A DNA stretch of 64,000 nucleotides from Bradyrhizobium jicamae (lineage in GTDB: Bacteria > Pseudomonadota > Alphaproteobacteria > Rhizobiales > Xanthobacteraceae): contig NZ_JAFCJX010000001.1 in NCBI RefSeq assembly GCF_018130695.1, positions 62,001-126,000 on the forward strand, in the 5' to 3' direction. Below are positions 26,397-35,225 of this stretch, piece by piece. The notes beneath the pieces were generated by a model that was given only the letters and a program-made list of their open reading frames with translations, was not told the origin of the DNA and did not search any database. The first letter of the stretch is position 1. Every line of letters starts with the position of its first letter. The position numbers and the translations under genes are program-made.

Positions 26397-27002
26397 ATGA
26401 GCAACGCCCCCGCGCGCAACACCAAGGTGATGAACCGCTTCGACCTGACGTCGCGTCTGGTTGCAAAACTGAAGAACGAAGAGGCCGTGGTCGGCGGCAT
26501 CGGCAACACCAATTTCGACCTCTGGGCCGCCGGCCATCGTCCGCAGAACTTCTATATGCTCGGCAGCATGGGGCTCGCCTTCCCGATCGCCCTCGGCGTG
26601 GCGCTGGCGCAGCCGAACCGGCGCGTGTTTGCGCTGGAAGGCGACGGCTCGCTGCTGATGCAGCTCGGCTGCCTCTCCACCATCGCGACGCTGAAACCAA
26701 AGAACCTCACCATGGTGGTCCTGGACAACGGCATCTACCAGATCACCGGCAGCCAGCCGACGCCCGCGGCCGGCCATACCGACCTCGTCGCGATTGCGCT
26801 CGCGAGCGGGCTGTCGAACAGCTCATGGGCAGCGGACGAAGAGGATTTCGAGCGGCTGATCGAGCAGTCGATGTCCGCGGAGGCGCCGACGCTGATCGGC
26901 GTGCGCATCGACGACAAGCCCGGCACCGGCACCACGCGGCGCGATCCCGTGCAGATCCGCGAGCGCTTCATGCATGGGCTGGGCGTGCGGCAGCCGCTTT
27001 AG
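26397..27002 (+). CDS. TPP-dependent decarboxylase, beta (PP-domain) subunit
   Basis: A 201-residue protein started at MSNAPARNTKV; a GTG at 26385 would overlap the previous stop by 4 bp and is an alternative. It contains the diphosphate-binding motif GDGSLLMQLGCLSTIATL followed 24-27 residues later by DNGIYQITGSQPT, the classical GDG-N pattern that binds Mg-TPP. It pairs with the alpha subunit to form the ComDE-like heteromer. The nearby divergent D-2-hydroxyacid dehydrogenase suggests a keto acid made from or turned into a hydroxy acid, for example sulfolactate/sulfopyruvate; this is inference. Confidence 0.87.
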   Translation: MSNAPARNTKVMNRFDLTSRLVAKLKNEEAVVGGIGNTNFDLWAAGHRPQNFYMLGSMGLAFPIALGVALAQPNRRVFALEGDGSLLMQLGCLSTIATLKPKNLTMVVLDNGIYQITGSQPTPAAGHTDLVAIALASGLSNSSWAADEEDFERLIEQSMSAEAPTLIGVRIDDKPGTGTTRRDPVQIRERFMHGLGVRQPL

Positions 27003-27012
27003 ATTCCCCGGT

Positions 27013-27130
27013 CTCGTGCCCCGGACGCTGCGCAGCACGAAGTGATGCGCTGCCGAGCCGGGCCCATCGCGCGAATGGGTCCCGGTTCTGCACAGCGGCA
27101 CTTCGCGCCGCAGTGCGCCCGGGACAAGAG
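27013..27130. repeat. Palindromic repeat, family copy 1
   Basis: It begins CTCGTGCCCCGGACGC and ends with the near complement of that sequence (GCGCCCGGGACAAGAG). The interior is a hairpin rich in GCGC and CCGGG. A second copy with the same ends lies at 27714-27841 on the other side of the DUF1236 gene. Confidence 0.75.
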
Positions 27131-27206
27131 AGAGGAATGTGCACTTCAGACACAAATCCCCGCGGGTGGACACCCGCGAGGATTTGATTGCAATCGGCCT
27201 GCGCCG

Positions 27207-27593
27207 TTAATCGATGATCTTGATGATCTTGCGGGTGCGCGGCTCGACGATCACGCGGCGATCATTGACCACCGCATAGCGATACTGCGTGTAGTTCGGG
27301 ACCGGGCGCAGCACGACCGTGTCGGGCAGCGGCTCGCCGACCACGACGCGCTCGCGCACGACGACCGACCGCTCACCCCGCGGAACGGCGCCGAACACGG
27401 CGTTCGGGATTTCCAGGCCCGCGCCGACCGCGGCGCCAACGGTGCCGCCGACCATCGCGCCGACCGGGCCGCCGATCTCACCGCCCGCCGCGGCACCGTT
27501 CCGGGCGCCCTCTGCGGTGGTCGACTGCGCGAACGCCGAGGTCGAGGCCAACAGCGACGCGGCAACAAGTGAGATGGCAAGACGCTTGTTCAT
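27207..27593 (-). CDS. DUF1236-type exported protein with glycine-zipper segment
   Basis: A 128-residue protein started at MNKRLAISLVAASLLASTSAFA, a clean signal peptide cleaved after AFA-Q. Next comes a glycine/alanine-rich stretch (about 30-62) like a glycine-zipper, then VVVRERVVVGEPLPDTVVLRPVPNYTQYRYAVVNDRRVIVEPRTRKIIKI. The last part matches the DUF1236 pattern of alphaproteobacterial exported proteins (YRYAVVNDR...V.P.TR.I). The role is unknown; it may be periplasmic or envelope-associated. It is flanked by two copies of one palindromic repeat. Confidence 0.8.
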   Translation of the reverse strand: MNKRLAISLVAASLLASTSAFAQSTTAEGARNGAAAGGEIGGPVGAMVGGTVGAAVGAGLEIPNAVFGAVPRGERSVVVRERVVVGEPLPDTVVLRPVPNYTQYRYAVVNDRRVIVEPRTRKIIKIID

Positions 27594-27713
27594 GATGTTC
27601 CTCCAGCGAAGTGACAGATGCCCGTCAACAGCTGCGTGAAGGAGATGTTCCGGTTCCGAGCGGCGCAAAATCTGTTCGTTCCATGGAACGGATTTGTTTC
27701 GACGCCCACAACT

Positions 27714-27841
27714 CTCGTGCCCCGGATGCGGCGCAGCAGGCCGCTGCTTGGCGGCGTGGTGCGCCGCTGTTCCGGCGCCCATCTTGGCGCGGGTCCCGGC
27801 TCTGCGGCGCACCGCGAAGACGCGCCGCGTCCGGGACACGA
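27714..27841. repeat. Palindromic repeat, family copy 2
   Basis: Same ends as copy 1 (CTCGTGCCCCGGATGC ... GCGTCCGGGACACGA). It ends 4 bp after the stop of the glxR gene on the minus strand, so it probably acts as the terminator of gcl-hyi-glxR. Confidence 0.75.
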
Positions 27842-27845
27842 CAAC

Positions 27846-28733
27846 TCAGCCGCCGGCGACCTCGTGGTTGGCCATCATTTCCAGCGCGCGCACCATCGCG
27901 GAGTGATCCCAGGCCTTGCCGCCATGGGCTGCGCAGGACGAGAATAATTGCTGCGCCAGCGCCGTGCTCGGCAATGACAGGCCGAGCGCCTTTGCGCCTT
28001 CGAGTGCGAGGTTGAGATCCTTCTGATGCAGCTCGATGCGGAAGCCCGGATCGAAATTGCGCTTCACCATCCGCTCGCCATGCACCTCGAGAATCCGCGA
28101 CGAGGCGAAGCCGCCCATCAGCGCCTTGCGCACCAGCGCCGGATCGGCGCCGGCCTTCGACGCGAACAGCAGCGCCTCGCCGACCGCCTCGATGGTCAGC
28201 GCGACGATGATCTGGTTGGCGACCTTGGTGGTCTGGCCGTCGCCATTGCCGCCGACATGGGTGACGTTCTTGCCCATCTTCTCGAACACCGGCTTCATGG
28301 TGCCGAACGCACGCTCGGGCCCGCCGACCATGATGGTGAGGCTTGCGGCCTTGGCGCCGACCTCGCCGCCGGACACCGGCGCATCGAGATAATCGGCGCC
28401 GAGCGCTTCGATCTTCCTGGCGAAGTCCTTGGTCGCGAGCGGCGAGATCGAGCTCATGTCGACCACGATCTTGCCCTTCGACAGGCCCTCCGCGACGCCG
28501 TCCTTGCCGAACAGCACGGCTTCGACATGCGGCGTATCCGGCACCATGACGATGACGGCATCGGCCTCCTGGGCGACCTGCCTGCCCGACTTGCAGACGA
28601 TGCCGCCGCCGGCGAGCAGCTCCGATGGGACCGGCCCCACGTCATGCAGGAAGAGCTTGTGGCCGGCGGCCTGCAGATGCCCCGCCATCGGACGCCCCAT
28701 GGTGCCGAGGCCGATGAAACCGATATCGATCAT
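27846..28733 (-). CDS. glxR: 2-hydroxy-3-oxopropionate (tartronate semialdehyde) reductase
   Basis: A 295-residue member of the beta-hydroxyacid dehydrogenase family. GFIGLGTMGRPMAGHL (residues 5-20) is the NAD(P) motif, DAPVSGGEVGAK the substrate-binding loop and GQTTKVANQI the catalytic-lysine region (KVANQ). It reduces tartronate semialdehyde to D-glycerate in the glyoxylate (glycerate) pathway. It is the last gene of the gcl-hyi-glxR operon, 15 bp after hyi, which makes this function more secure than for an isolated homologue. Confidence 0.93.
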   Translation of the reverse strand: MIDIGFIGLGTMGRPMAGHLQAAGHKLFLHDVGPVPSELLAGGGIVCKSGRQVAQEADAVIVMVPDTPHVEAVLFGKDGVAEGLSKGKIVVDMSSISPLATKDFARKIEALGADYLDAPVSGGEVGAKAASLTIMVGGPERAFGTMKPVFEKMGKNVTHVGGNGDGQTTKVANQIIVALTIEAVGEALLFASKAGADPALVRKALMGGFASSRILEVHGERMVKRNFDPGFRIELHQKDLNLALEGAKALGLSLPSTALAQQLFSSCAAHGGKAWDHSAMVRALEMMANHEVAGG

Positions 28734-28748
28734 TGTTGCTTGTCCTTG

Positions 28749-29534
28749 TCAGGTTTCGAACATCTGCGCGGCGTGCCAGCCGAGGCCTTCGACCGTCGTG
28801 GTGCGCGGCTTGTATTCGCAGCCGATCCAGCCGCGATAGCCGATCGCGTCGAGATGGCGGAACAGGAAGGGATAGTTGATCTCGCCGGTGCCGGGCTCGT
28901 TGCGGCCGGGATTGTCGGCGAGTTGCACGTGGGCGATCCGCGCCAGATGCTTTTGCAGCGTGCGCGCGAGATTCCCTTCCATGATCTGCATGTGGTAGAT
29001 GTCGTACTGCACGAACAGATTGCTCGAGCGCACGTCCGAGATGATCTGCAGCGCCTGCTCGGTACGGTTCAGATAGAAGCCCGGGATGTCGATCGTGTTG
29101 ATCGGCTCGATCAGCAGCTTGATGCGTTCGCGCGCCAGGGCGTCCGCAGCGAAGCGGAGGTTGTTGATCAGCGTCTCGTTGGTGTCGAAGGCATCGGCGT
29201 CATTGGGCAGGATGCCGACCAGGCAGTTGAGCTGCCGGCAATCCAACGCCCTCGCATAGTCGATTGCGCGATGCACGCCGTCGCGAAATTCGTCGACACG
29301 ATCAGGCATGATCGCGATGCCGCGCTCGCCGGCGGCCCAGTTGCCTGCGGGGAGATTGTGCAGCACCTGGGTCAGCCCGTGCTCGTCGAGCTTTTCGCGC
29401 AGCTCCGCCTTGTCGAAATCATAGGGGAACAGATATTCGACGCCGGAGAAGCCTGTGGCCTTGGCCGCGGCGAAGCGGTCGAGGAACGGCATCTCGCCGA
29501 ATAGCATGGTGAGATTGGCGGCAAATTTCGGCAT
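28749..29534 (-). CDS. hyi: Hydroxypyruvate isomerase
   Basis: A 261-residue TIM-barrel protein of the xylose-isomerase-like family. The start MPKFAANLTMLFGEMPFLDRFAAAKATGF matches E. coli Hyi (MLRFSANLSMLF...). Further matches are VEYLFPYDFDKAELREKL, LLIEPINTIDIPGFYLNRT (metal ligand Glu), QYDIYHMQIMEGNL and GWIGCEYKPRTTTVEGLGW. It interconverts hydroxypyruvate and tartronate semialdehyde. It lies 9 bp after gcl. Confidence 0.93.
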   Translation of the reverse strand: MPKFAANLTMLFGEMPFLDRFAAAKATGFSGVEYLFPYDFDKAELREKLDEHGLTQVLHNLPAGNWAAGERGIAIMPDRVDEFRDGVHRAIDYARALDCRQLNCLVGILPNDADAFDTNETLINNLRFAADALARERIKLLIEPINTIDIPGFYLNRTEQALQIISDVRSSNLFVQYDIYHMQIMEGNLARTLQKHLARIAHVQLADNPGRNEPGTGEINYPFLFRHLDAIGYRGWIGCEYKPRTTTVEGLGWHAAQMFET

Positions 29535-29543
29535 GGTGGCTCC

Positions 29544-31340
29544 TCACTCGGCCGGCTGCAGCGCGCCGGGCTTGCGCGCGTGTGTCGGCGTGTCGTCGAG
29601 CGGCAGGTCGATGACCTCCTCGAACTCGACGATGTTGTCGATCTCGGTGCCCATCGCGATGTTGGTGACACGCTCAAGGATGAACTCGACCACCACAGGC
29701 ACCTGGAATTCCGCCATCAACTGGCGCGCGGTCTCGAACGCGGCGGCGGCGTGGTTCGGATCGGTGACGCGGATCGCCTTGCAGCCGAGCCCTTCGGCGA
29801 CCGCGACGTGATCGACGCCGTAGACGCCGAGCTCAGGCGCGTTGATGTTCTCGAACGAGAGCTGGACATGATAATCCATGTCGAAGCCGCGCTGCGCCTG
29901 GCGGATCAGCCCGAGATAGGAGTTGTTCACGACGACGTGGATGTAGGGCAGCTTGAACTGTGCGCCGACCGCGAGCTCCTCGATCAGGAACTGGAAGTCG
30001 TAATCGCCCGACAGCGCGACGATTGGCTTGTTGGGATCGGCCGCGCGGACGCCGAGCGCGGCCGGCAGGGTCCAGCCGAGCGGCCCGGCCTGCCCGGCAT
30101 TGATCCAGTTGCGCGGATGATAGACACCGAGGAACTGGGCGCCGGCGATCTGCGACAGGCCGATCACGCTGACATAGGTGGTGTCGCGACCGAACGCCCT
30201 AGTCATCTCCTCATAGACGCGCTGCGGCTTGATCGGCATGTCGTCGAAATGGCTCTTGCGCAGCATGGTGCGCTTGCGGTCCTGGCACGACGCCGGCCAC
30301 GCCTGCCGCTCTTTCAGCTTGCCCGCCTTGCGCCATTCCTTGGCGACCGAAACGAACAGTTCGAGCGCTGCCTTGGCATCGGAGACGATGCCGAGATCGG
30401 GATTGAAGACACGGCCAATCTGAGTTGGCTCGATGTCGACATGGACGAACTTCCTGCCCTTGGTGTAGGTCTCGATCGAGCCGGTGTGACGGTTGGCCCA
30501 GCGGTTGCCGATGCCCAGCACGAAATCCGACTGCAGCATCGTGGCGTTGCCGTAGCGGTGGCTGGTCTGCAGGCCGACCATGCCGGCCATCAGCACGTGA
30601 TCGTCGGGGATCGCGCCCCACCCCATCAAGGTCGGCACCACCGGCACGTTCACGGTCTCGGCGAAGGTCACAAGCAGATCGGACGCATCGGCGTTGATGA
30701 CACCGCCGCCGGCGACGATCAGCGGCTTCTCCGCCGCGTTCAGCATCTCCAGCGCCTTCTCGATCTGCGCGCGGGTCGCCGCGGGCTTGTAGACCGGCAA
30801 CGGCGCATAGGTGGTGTCGTCGAACTCGATCTCGGCGAGCTGCACGTCCAGCGGCAGGTCGATCAGCACCGGCCCCGGCCGACCCGAGCGCATGATGTGG
30901 AAGGCCTGGCTGAACACGCGCGGCACCAGGCCGGGCTCGCGCACCGTCACGGCCCACTTGGTCACGGGCTTTGCGATCGACTCGATGTCGATGGCCTGGA
31001 AGTCTTCCTTGTAGAGCCGCGCGCGCGGCGCCTGGCCGGTGATGCAGAGGATCGGAATCGAATCGGCGATCGCCGAATAGAGCCCGGTGATCATGTCGGT
31101 GCCGGCTGGCCCCGAGGTGCCGATGCAGACGCCGATATTGCCGGCCTTGGCCCGCGTGTAGCCCTCGGCCATGTGCGAGGCGCCTTCGACGTGACGCGCC
31201 AGGATGTGCTTGATCGAGCCGCGCAGCTTCAGCGCCGAGTACAGCGGATTGATCGCCGCCCCCGGCACGCCGAAGGCGGTCGTGACGCCCTCCTTCTCCA
31301 GGATCCGCACCGCCGCATCGATCGCCCGCATCTTCGCCAT
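29544..31340 (-). CDS. gcl: Glyoxylate carboligase (tartronate-semialdehyde synthase)
   Basis: A 598-residue TPP- and FAD-dependent enzyme, the same size as E. coli Gcl. The segment [19 protein letters not shown] carries the family hallmark: a valine where nearly all TPP enzymes have the catalytic glutamate. [19 protein letters not shown] is the TPP-diphosphate motif. It condenses two glyoxylate molecules into tartronate semialdehyde and CO2. It is the first gene of gcl-hyi-glxR. Glyoxylate could come from allantoin, glycolate or, given the genes at 50-59 kb, oxalyl-CoA. No allantoin genes are in the window, and none of the oxalate operators appear upstream of it. Confidence 0.96.
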   Translation of the reverse strand: MAKMRAIDAAVRILEKEGVTTAFGVPGAAINPLYSALKLRGSIKHILARHVEGASHMAEGYTRAKAGNIGVCIGTSGPAGTDMITGLYSAIADSIPILCITGQAPRARLYKEDFQAIDIESIAKPVTKWAVTVREPGLVPRVFSQAFHIMRSGRPGPVLIDLPLDVQLAEIEFDDTTYAPLPVYKPAATRAQIEKALEMLNAAEKPLIVAGGGVINADASDLLVTFAETVNVPVVPTLMGWGAIPDDHVLMAGMVGLQTSHRYGNATMLQSDFVLGIGNRWANRHTGSIETYTKGRKFVHVDIEPTQIGRVFNPDLGIVSDAKAALELFVSVAKEWRKAGKLKERQAWPASCQDRKRTMLRKSHFDDMPIKPQRVYEEMTRAFGRDTTYVSVIGLSQIAGAQFLGVYHPRNWINAGQAGPLGWTLPAALGVRAADPNKPIVALSGDYDFQFLIEELAVGAQFKLPYIHVVVNNSYLGLIRQAQRGFDMDYHVQLSFENINAPELGVYGVDHVAVAEGLGCKAIRVTDPNHAAAAFETARQLMAEFQVPVVVEFILERVTNIAMGTEIDNIVEFEEVIDLPLDDTPTHARKPGALQPAE

Positions 31341-31548
31341 GTCGCGCCTCGCTCAAGGTGTTGGCCGTGAGGCGATCATCAGGGCAGCGCGATGCGATCT
31401 CAACGCAGCGGATTTTATTTCCCGCTGGATGGGAGGGGGTACAAGAATCTCATGAAATCAACCACTTGTGTGCAATTCGAGATGGAAACTTGACCGCACA
31501 CACCGCAGCACATAGCCAATCCCTGGTCGTCCCACCCGAACGCTTCCC

Positions 31549-32781
31549 ATGCTCTCGCTTCTGACATTGCCGATCGAGTTGCTGCACCTCGCCTTCTACA
31601 TCGTGCAGGGTGTCGTCGACGCCTTGCGCGGACGCAATCGGCTGCGCTTCGCGGTCGAGGTTGCGGTCAATGCGCCGCGCGAGGCCGTATGGCGCTTCTG
31701 TTCTGCCAGCCGCATGCTGCTGGACGGGCCGCCGCCGATGGAGATCGTGACCGAGCCCATCCCCGACGGTGACGGTCTCTTGCTGTCACGCGTCTCCATC
31801 AATGGCCAGCTTCGCGCACAGGGCGTCGCCCGCGAAACCGAGCGCGACGAAGTGAAGGGCGTCATCCGCGCGCGATCGGTCGCGCATCAACTGGCGATCC
31901 CGCCCGAAGGCGGCCGGGATATCGAAACAGGGCTCATGATCACGGCGACGCCGTCGGGCACGGCGCTGACGATGTCCTATGAGCTGACCGTCCGCGCGTT
32001 TCGCGACCGCATCGTCTATCCGATCGGCGTGCGCCGGCTGGCAAGCCAGATCGGCCGGCAATGCGAAAAGGAGGCCGGCGCATCCAGCCGCCTCACCGAG
32101 TTCGCCAATCACGGACTGGTGCTGTCGGCTGCAGCCCTGTTGAGCTTTTGTTACCTGTTCGGCTGGAAGGCTGGATTGCTGCTTGCGGTGGTCATCGTGA
32201 TCCACGAGGCCGGACACGCCGCCGCCATGTGGGTGTCGGGCGTCGGCGTCCGCGCCATCTATCTGATCCCGTTCTTCGGTGGCGCCGCGGTGCCGAGAAC
32301 GAGCTACGGCAGCGACGCGCGGCTCGGCTTCGTCGCGCTGATGGGGCCGTGTCTGAGCGTCATCCCGACGCTCGGCCTCTATGCTCTCTACCGGCAAACC
32401 GGCAGCTTCAACCTTGCGATGGCGGCCGAGATGTTTGCCTTCATCAACGTCGCCAATTTGTTGCCGATCTATCCGCTCGATGGCGGGTTGATCCTCAATG
32501 CACTGATCGGCTCCGTGAGCCGGAGGTCCGCCCTGATCGCGGGCTGGGTCGGGATCATCGCCGGCCTCGGCCTTGCCGCCTACCTGCAATCCTTCCTGAT
32601 CGGCATTCCCTTCCTGCTGTTTGGGCTGCAGCGCTACCTGACCAGCGGCAACATCACGATCGAGCTCAAGCGAATGACACTGGCCGATGGCATCGCGCTG
32701 ACGCTCGCGTCGATCGCGACCGTTGCGGTCTACGTCGTCATCATCAAGAGCACCATGCTGCTTCCCGGCCACCGCTTCTGA
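31549..32781 (+). CDS. M50 site-2-protease-like membrane protease with N-terminal SRPBCC-like domain
   Basis: A 410-residue protein. The metalloprotease signature HEAGH is at residues 219-223 in a hydrophobic helix (VVIVIHEAGHAAAMW), and the second motif NLLPIYPLDGG lies near residue 304, as in M50 (site-2 protease/SpoIVFB) enzymes. About six hydrophobic segments follow residue 185. The first half is unusual: a hydrophobic start, then RFAVEVAVNAPREAVWRFCSASRM, which looks like a START/SRPBCC lipid- or ligand-binding domain. It probably cleaves within the membrane; a ligand-controlled role is inference. It is divergent from gcl. Part of its 3' end is repeated at 36609-36675. Confidence 0.8.
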   Translation: MLSLLTLPIELLHLAFYIVQGVVDALRGRNRLRFAVEVAVNAPREAVWRFCSASRMLLDGPPPMEIVTEPIPDGDGLLLSRVSINGQLRAQGVARETERDEVKGVIRARSVAHQLAIPPEGGRDIETGLMITATPSGTALTMSYELTVRAFRDRIVYPIGVRRLASQIGRQCEKEAGASSRLTEFANHGLVLSAAALLSFCYLFGWKAGLLLAVVIVIHEAGHAAAMWVSGVGVRAIYLIPFFGGAAVPRTSYGSDARLGFVALMGPCLSVIPTLGLYALYRQTGSFNLAMAAEMFAFINVANLLPIYPLDGGLILNALIGSVSRRSALIAGWVGIIAGLGLAAYLQSFLIGIPFLLFGLQRYLTSGNITIELKRMTLADGIALTLASIATVAVYVVIIKSTMLLPGHRF

Positions 32782-32814
32782 CGTTCATCCGCGATTCCAT
32801 CGCGCTGATCTGCA

Positions 32815-35001
32815 TCAATTCGTCGCCTGTCGGAGATCGAGAACGGCCTCGCCTGGTTCCGGCGGCAGCGTGAATTGGAAGACGGCGCCGCCGCCGTCAT
32901 TCGCGCTCGCCCACATGCGTCCGCCGTGGGCTTCGACCATCGAGCGGCAGATCGCCAGCCCCATGCCCATGCCCTTCGGCTTGGTGGTGTAGAACGCCTC
33001 GAACACCCGCTCCATCGCGGCGGGGTCGAGGCCCGGGCCGGAATCACGCACCGTGACGAGCACGCCGCCCGCCTCCTCACGCTCGGTGTGGATCCGGAGC
33101 TCGCGCCTCCCCGCGTCGGTGGCGCTCATGGCTTCAACGGCATTGAGGATCAGGTTCAGGATCACCTGCTGCAGCTGCGTGCGATCGCCACCCACCGCAG
33201 GCAGTCCGGGCGCGAGCTCGGTCTGCAGCAGGATGCGATGCTTGAACATTTCGTTTCGGGTCAGCGCGACCATTTCGAGGACGGCTTCGTTGAGGTCGAA
33301 CCGATCCTTGCGCGGCGGCACCTTGTTGATGAAGGCGCGGATGCCGTGGATCACGTTGCCGGCGCGCGTGCCGTCCTCGACGATTCGGTCAAGCGAGTGA
33401 CGAACCTCGCGGAGATCGGGCGGCTGGGTGCGCAGCCAGCGCAGGCCGGCCTGGGCGTTGGTCACGGTCGCGGCGATCGGCTGGTTGACCTCATGGGCAA
33501 TCGAGGCCGTCAGTTGTCCCATCGTGGTGACACGATTGGCGTGCGCAAGTTCGGCCTGCATGGCGCGCAAGGCCTCTTCGGCCCGCCGGCGTTCGGTGAT
33601 GTGCCGCCCGACGCCGCGGTAGCCGACAAAGCGTCCGCTCGTGTCGAACACCGGCAGGCCGGAGACGGACACGTAACGCTTGCTGCCGTCCGGGGCGAGC
33701 CGCGCCAGCTCGAAATCGCGGAACGGCAAATGGGCGTCGAGCGTCTCGCGGTGCTTGCGCCAGGCCTCTTCATCAGGCTCCAGGTAGGGCACTTCCCAAC
33801 GCGTCTTGCCGATCTCGGAGCCCATCGCCGGCGCGTCGGAAAGGCTGCCGGCAAACTCCTGATGCGTGAAGCGATGTTGCGTATCGCTCTCCCAATACAC
33901 GTCGAAGGAAAAATGCACGAGGGTGCGAAAGCGCTCCTCGCCCTGCCGCAGTGCCTCTTCCGCCCGCTTGCGCTCGGTCAGATCGAGCACAAAACTGACG
34001 CCTTGATTGAGGCTCTGCTCGAAGATCACGCCGCCCATCAGCACCGGCACACGGCTGCCGTCCTTCCGGAAATACTCCTTCTCGAATGGTTGGACGGTCC
34101 CCCACTGCTTCAGCTCTTCGACGGTGCGCAGGTCGCGGGCGCGCCATTCGTCCGGCGTCAGGTCTGTCCGGTTCAGGCAACCCGAGGCAAGATCCTCGCG
34201 GCTGTAGCCGATCATGTTGAGAAACTGGTCGTTGGCCTCGAGGATATGTCCTGCGAGATCCCAGATGATGATCCCGACGATATTGGCATCGACGAGGTGG
34301 CGGATCTTCTTGTCGCGTGCCTGGAGATCGCCCTGAAGCGCGACGTTCTCCGCGATCGCCTTGCGCCGCCGGATCGCTTCAAGCCGTGCAAGCGCCAGCG
34401 CCGCCGCCGCCAGCGACGAAACAATGACGACCCCCACAGCGATCAACCATGCCTTGCGCTGTTCGAGTGCCTCGGCGCGCCTCTCCTGATCTACCCGCTG
34501 GTAGCGCTCATGGTCCACCATCTGGTCGAGCTGCGACTTGATCTCGTCGAGGCTGCGGATCATCGCAAGCGCGGCCGCGCTGGAGCTGGTTCGGGCATTC
34601 CTGACGATGTCGTCGATCTCGCGCAGCTTTGCCGCAACGGTCAGCGCCAGGTGCCCGGCACGATGGCTCTGCAATGGATCGTTTGCGACCAGCGCCTGCA
34701 GCTCCTGCGCATCTCGCCGCACGCTTTCGTCGGCGACGCCGTAGGCCTTGAGATAGGTGGGATCGAGCGTCAGCAGATAACCGCGTCGTTGGGCCTCGAC
34801 GTCGCTGATCACCGTTTTCAGCCGATCCAGTGTCTCGAGCACCTGGCGGCCGCGCTCGAGCGAAAGATCCGACGCTTGTCGCTCCTGCCAATATCGGAAG
34901 CCGAGAGATCCGATTGCGACAACTACAATTAGAAGAATCGCAACCACCAGCGCCAGCGGATGAGCAAACCACCGACGGGACTGGCTCAGAGGACCTGACA
35001 T
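32815..35001 (-). CDS. Membrane sensor histidine kinase with CHASE3-like and PAS domains
   Basis: A 728-residue protein started at MSGPLSQSRRWFAHP; the frame extends to 35385 but crosses the neighbour's promoter. A helix (about 15-38) is followed by an extracytoplasmic region with LERGRQVLETLDRLKTVISDVEAQRRGYLLTLDP, a CHASE3-type helix bundle, and a second membrane helix near AWLIAVGVVIVSSLAAAALAL. Two PAS domains follow, including IRHLVDANIVGIIIWDL and the segment ending RFVGYRGVGRHITERRRAEE. The phosphoacceptor is His503 in SIAHEVNQPIAA; ATP-binding boxes are LILNAVEAM, DSGPGLDP and GMGMGLAICRSM. No response regulator is adjacent. It is divergent from an orphan binding-protein gene. Confidence 0.92.
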   Translation of the reverse strand: MSGPLSQSRRWFAHPLALVVAILLIVVVAIGSLGFRYWQERQASDLSLERGRQVLETLDRLKTVISDVEAQRRGYLLTLDPTYLKAYGVADESVRRDAQELQALVANDPLQSHRAGHLALTVAAKLREIDDIVRNARTSSSAAALAMIRSLDEIKSQLDQMVDHERYQRVDQERRAEALEQRKAWLIAVGVVIVSSLAAAALALARLEAIRRRKAIAENVALQGDLQARDKKIRHLVDANIVGIIIWDLAGHILEANDQFLNMIGYSREDLASGCLNRTDLTPDEWRARDLRTVEELKQWGTVQPFEKEYFRKDGSRVPVLMGGVIFEQSLNQGVSFVLDLTERKRAEEALRQGEERFRTLVHFSFDVYWESDTQHRFTHQEFAGSLSDAPAMGSEIGKTRWEVPYLEPDEEAWRKHRETLDAHLPFRDFELARLAPDGSKRYVSVSGLPVFDTSGRFVGYRGVGRHITERRRAEEALRAMQAELAHANRVTTMGQLTASIAHEVNQPIAATVTNAQAGLRWLRTQPPDLREVRHSLDRIVEDGTRAGNVIHGIRAFINKVPPRKDRFDLNEAVLEMVALTRNEMFKHRILLQTELAPGLPAVGGDRTQLQQVILNLILNAVEAMSATDAGRRELRIHTEREEAGGVLVTVRDSGPGLDPAAMERVFEAFYTTKPKGMGMGLAICRSMVEAHGGRMWASANDGGGAVFQFTLPPEPGEAVLDLRQATN

Positions 35002-35225
35002 TGGCGTGCGCTTCGATGTGACGCGTGCGGCTGTATCGTGGTGCCGATGCAGAATATAACGAGTATGATAGAAATATAGCCACGGTCCGAAGTGCGAGCG
35101 GAACCGGCATGCTGAACCGCGGAGACTGAACCGGCTTAGAAGCCCGTCGGTCCTCTCGCAATGGGCCAGAACGTCACGGTGGTACCGCGTGTTGCGGAGA
35201 TCGATGCTCCGCAAGGAGCACCCAC

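Noticed and set aside
24622..26700. 692-residue version of the hydroxyacid dehydrogenase
   Set aside because: The extra 343 residues run antisense through the decarboxylase genes; the family start is at 25671.
28026..31370. Two long plus-strand frames over glxR, hyi and gcl
   Set aside because: They are shadows of genes with clear motifs; low-complexity His/Asp/Arg composition is typical of antisense frames in GC-rich DNA.
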